The position numbers and the translations under genes were made by a program. A model generated the notes under the pieces. That model saw only the letters and a program-made list of their open reading frames with translations. It did no database searches and was not told where the DNA came from. Positions 63,757 through 64,000 of a stretch of DNA of 64,000 nt are shown piece after piece (the stretch's first letter is position 1; each line of letters starts with the position of its first letter). Source of the stretch: Alteromonadaceae bacterium XY-R5 (GTDB taxonomy: Bacteria; Pseudomonadota; Gammaproteobacteria; Enterobacterales; Alteromonadaceae); contig LXWE01000002.1 in the NCBI GenBank assembly GCA_001660395.1, positions 186,001 to 250,000 of the forward strand. Reading direction: 5' to 3'.

Positions 63757-64000
63757 TGTCCTCATCCTCATATTCAACTGAGTCCATCGCGGCTCAGTTG
63801 AACTGGGCTAAGGCCCAATTATCTGACTCCGATTCTGCTACCCTCGACGCCCGTGTTCTGCTGTGTCATGTCTTAGATAAATCCGCCAGCTATCTCATGA
63901 CCTGGCCAGAAAAAGCATTAACGTCTGAACAATTATCTGAGTTCCAACAACTTATCCAAAGGCGTTGTGATGGTCAGCCGGTGGCGCATTTAATTGGGTA
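63756..64000 (+). CDS. prmC: Release factor glutamine methyltransferase PrmC, partial
   Basis: Begins at an ATG overlapping the prfA stop and runs off the right edge. The 81 visible residues (ARVLLCHVLDKSASYLMTWPE, RRCDGQPVAHLIG) are the N-terminal helical domain of PrmC (HemK), ending in the conserved (G)xPxAyLxG stretch. The methyltransferase domain is outside the window. Confidence 0.9.
   Translation, partial: MSSSSYSTESIAAQLNWAKAQLSDSDSATLDARVLLCHVLDKSASYLMTWPEKALTSEQLSEFQQLIQRRCDGQPVAHLIG

Noticed and set aside
1-64000. CRISPR arrays, prophage, insertion sequences, attachment sites
   Set aside because: No direct-repeat array, transposase, integrase or phage gene was seen; the single tRNA shows no flanking duplication.

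Overview
The window looks like a chromosomal segment of a marine gammaproteobacterium, most likely Alteromonadales (Alteromonadaceae-like); genus is not resolved. The case rests on gene orders typical of that group and its relatives: ffh / rpsP-rimM-trmD-rplS, aroF-tyrA with pheA, truA-accD-folC-dedD-cvpA-purF, mltD-gloB-yafS, and prs-tRNA-Gln-ispE-lolB / hemA-prfA-prmC. Three TonB-dependent receptors, two large chemoreceptors and two secreted alkaline phosphatases fit a scavenging marine lifestyle. There is no prophage, insertion sequence, CRISPR array or rRNA. Both ends cut through genes (ypjD at the left, prmC at the right).

Layout. 1-4.6 kb: ypjD, ffh and the ribosome/tRNA-modification operon. 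4.6-6.5 kb: a small accessory operon (NTF2-like protein, sugar O-acetyltransferase, DnaJ-related protein) preceded by what looks like a leader-peptide attenuator. 6.5-11.1 kb: an EAL phosphodiesterase and a TonB-dependent receptor. 11.1-17.7 kb: aromatic amino acid synthesis, with TyrR-box-like sites before aroF-tyrA and a clear pheL leader peptide and attenuator before pheA; a chemoreceptor sits between. 17.7-21.1 kb: a two-receiver regulator, yciH, and a STAS / receiver-PP2C-kinase pair resembling the Shewanella CrsA-CrsR partner switch that controls RpoS. 21.1-27.5 kb: GNAT protein and the truA-to-purF housekeeping block. 27.6-36.6 kb: a Yip1-like protein, miaE, a phosphatase cluster under a convincing four-repeat Pho box, lpxH, ppiB and cysS. 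36.7-46.5 kb: a membrane HTH/PH protein, a pore-less voltage-sensor-like protein, mltD-gloB-yafS, a repeat lipoprotein, a Tat-exported oxidoreductase and a second chemoreceptor.

46.7-58.4 kb is the most interesting accessory region. A FecI/FecR/FecA-type surface-signalling system is followed by a second TonB receptor and a periplasmic AbgB-like amidohydrolase. Convergent to it lies an eutB-eutC-amt operon with a 55-residue membrane protein at its end. The eut-amt promoter region carries a sigma-54-like -24/-12 element and an NtrC-like site about 120 bp further upstream. This suggests a nitrogen-scavenging island: uptake and cleavage of an amide-linked substrate on one side, and release of ammonia from ethanolamine with ammonium transport on the other. 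No ethanolamine microcompartment genes are present.

58.6-64 kb: prs, tRNA-Gln, ispE and lolB on the minus strand, diverging from hemA-prfA-prmC. All family assignments come from recognising sequence motifs and gene order by eye. No database search was run, and regulatory sites are pattern matches only.
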